From: Haliclystus octoradiatus
Taxonomy: Eukaryota > Cnidaria > Staurozoa > Stauromedusae > Haliclystidae
NCBI GenBank assembly: GCA_916610825.1
Contig: OU744450.1
Location: 27,696,350-27,760,349 of the forward strand
Reading direction: 5' to 3'
DNA: 64,000 bases
In this document: in pieces, positions 63,093 to 64,000 of the stretch
Numbering within the stretch: position 1 is the first letter of the stretch
Layout: the number at the start of each line of letters is the position of its first letter
Program-made: the position numbers and the translations under genes
Notes under the pieces: generated by a model
What the model saw: the letters and a program-made list of their open reading frames with translations, nothing else
Told to the model about the DNA's origin: nothing
Database searches by the model: none

Positions 63093-64000
63093 TTAAATAT
63101 CTATATACAATTTATTATAGGATTGATGAAAATATTTAACTGAAAAGAGAAAAGAAAGACAAAGAAATAGGTAATATATAATTAGTATTATTTTATTATA
63201 AAACATCAATGATGAATAACACTTGCCGTAATGATTAATAATAATGATTACATCATACTTAATTAAACTGAGATGATTTAATATGCGATTCAATTTATAT
63301 GTAAAATAGATCACTTTTTATAGTAGATTTAAATATCTATATACAATTTATTATAGGATTGATGAAAGTATTTAACTGAAAAGAGAAAAGAAAGACAAAG
63401 AAATAGGTAATATATAATTAGTATTATTTTATTATAAAACATCAATGATGAATAACACTTGCCGTAATGATTAATAATAATGATTACATCATACTTAATT
63501 AAACTGAGATGATTTAATATGCGATTCAATTTATATGTAAAATAAATCACTTTTTATAGTAGATTTAAATATCTATATACAATTTATTATAGGATTGATG
63601 AAAATATTTAACTGAAAAGAGAAAAGAAAGACAAAGAAATAGGTAATATATAATTAGTATTATTTTATTATAAAACATCAATGATGAATAACACTTGCCG
63701 TAATGATTAATAATAATGATTACATCATACTTAATTAAGTTGAGATGGTTTAATATACGATTCAATTTATATGTAAAATAAATCACTTTTTATATTAGAT
63801 TTAAATATCTATATACAATTTATTATAGGATTGATGAAAGTATTTAACTGAAAAGAGAAAAGAAAGACAAAGAAATAGGTAATATATAATAGTTATTATT
63901 TTATTATAAAACATCAATGATGAATAACACTTGCCGTAATGATTAATAATAATGATTACATCATACTTAATTAAACTGAGATGATTTAATATACGATTCA

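Larger units (their letters stand above)
29207..64000 (+). repeat. 236-bp satellite array, about 147 monomers, runs off the window
   Basis: Head-to-tail monomers with a dominant period of 236 bp. Rarer lengths are 234 bp (TTATTAGG instead of TTATTATAGG) and 239 bp (insertion of CTA giving AACTGACTAAAAG). Landmarks per monomer are CACTTGCCGTAATGATTAAT, TTAATTAAACTGAGATGA, TAAATATCTATATACAATTT and a purine tract GAAAAGAGAAAAGAAAGAC. Monomers are nearly identical except at a few diagnostic sites: TAATTAGTATT or TAATAGTTATT, GAAAGTATTT or GAAAATATTT, AATATACG or AATATGCG, TATAGTAG or TATATTAG. The first roughly 2 kb is the most divergent. The repeated 73-codon minus-strand frame is a by-product of near-identity: 236 is not a multiple of 3, so the frame does not continue between monomers. 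The chromosomal role is unknown. Centromeric or heterochromatic satellite is the natural guess. Confidence 0.97.

Noticed and set aside
29346..63786. More than 100 near-identical 65-79-codon minus-strand frames
   Set aside because: They are the same chance frame in each satellite monomer. The 236-bp period is not a multiple of 3, there is no recognisable domain, and frame conservation follows from monomer identity alone.
29207..64000. CRISPR-like regular repeat array
   Set aside because: The whole 236-bp unit repeats with no unique spacers, and the context is a eukaryotic genome. It is satellite DNA.

Overview
This window is eukaryotic nuclear DNA, AT-rich and intron-containing, from a metazoan. 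Three things point to a marine invertebrate, probably a deuterostome such as an echinoderm or hemichordate: the death-effector-domain (DED) caspases, the mix of Penelope-like, LINE (CR1/L2-jockey group) and hAT transposons, and the over-represented palindrome TAGGCCTA (11 exact copies counted by eye in the first 29 kb). The assignment to a phylum is an inference. There are no bacterial operons, no CRISPR array and no recognisable tRNA or rRNA genes.

Layout. 1-3.3 kb holds decayed retroelement pieces. 3.9-7.5 kb (minus strand) is a complete four-exon single-DED caspase gene, here called caspase B (355 codons when joined). 7.5-14.6 kb is intergenic and holds two well-bounded non-autonomous DNA transposons. 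14.6-29.0 kb (plus strand) is a second four-exon single-DED caspase gene, caspase A (449 codons). Its first intron is 12.8 kb long and is filled by nested transposons: two antisense LINE copies, an apparently intact intron-containing hAT inside one LINE, and a 2.3-kb fold-back element inside the other. From 29.2 kb to the end of the window, about 34.8 kb, there is a satellite array of 236-bp monomers with higher-order repeat blocks and one 200-N assembly gap.

How the parts relate. Caspases A and B point away from each other, have the same four-exon, all-phase-1 structure, and share a block of about 67 bp upstream of their ATGs in the same orientation relative to transcription. This indicates a duplication that included the promoter. 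The two copies have diverged in complementary ways. A keeps the RxDL and FL motifs of a canonical DED but lacks the p10 S1-pocket arginine in the usual S-[WY]-R context. B keeps a canonical protease p10 (SWRSPSDGTWFI) but its DED has lost RxDL. Both keep the catalytic His and Cys. A cooperating initiator/modulator pair is a plausible but untested reading. Caspase A ends only about 220 bp before the satellite array.

All gene structures were deduced by hand from splice sites, reading frame and family motifs. No database search or transcript evidence was available.
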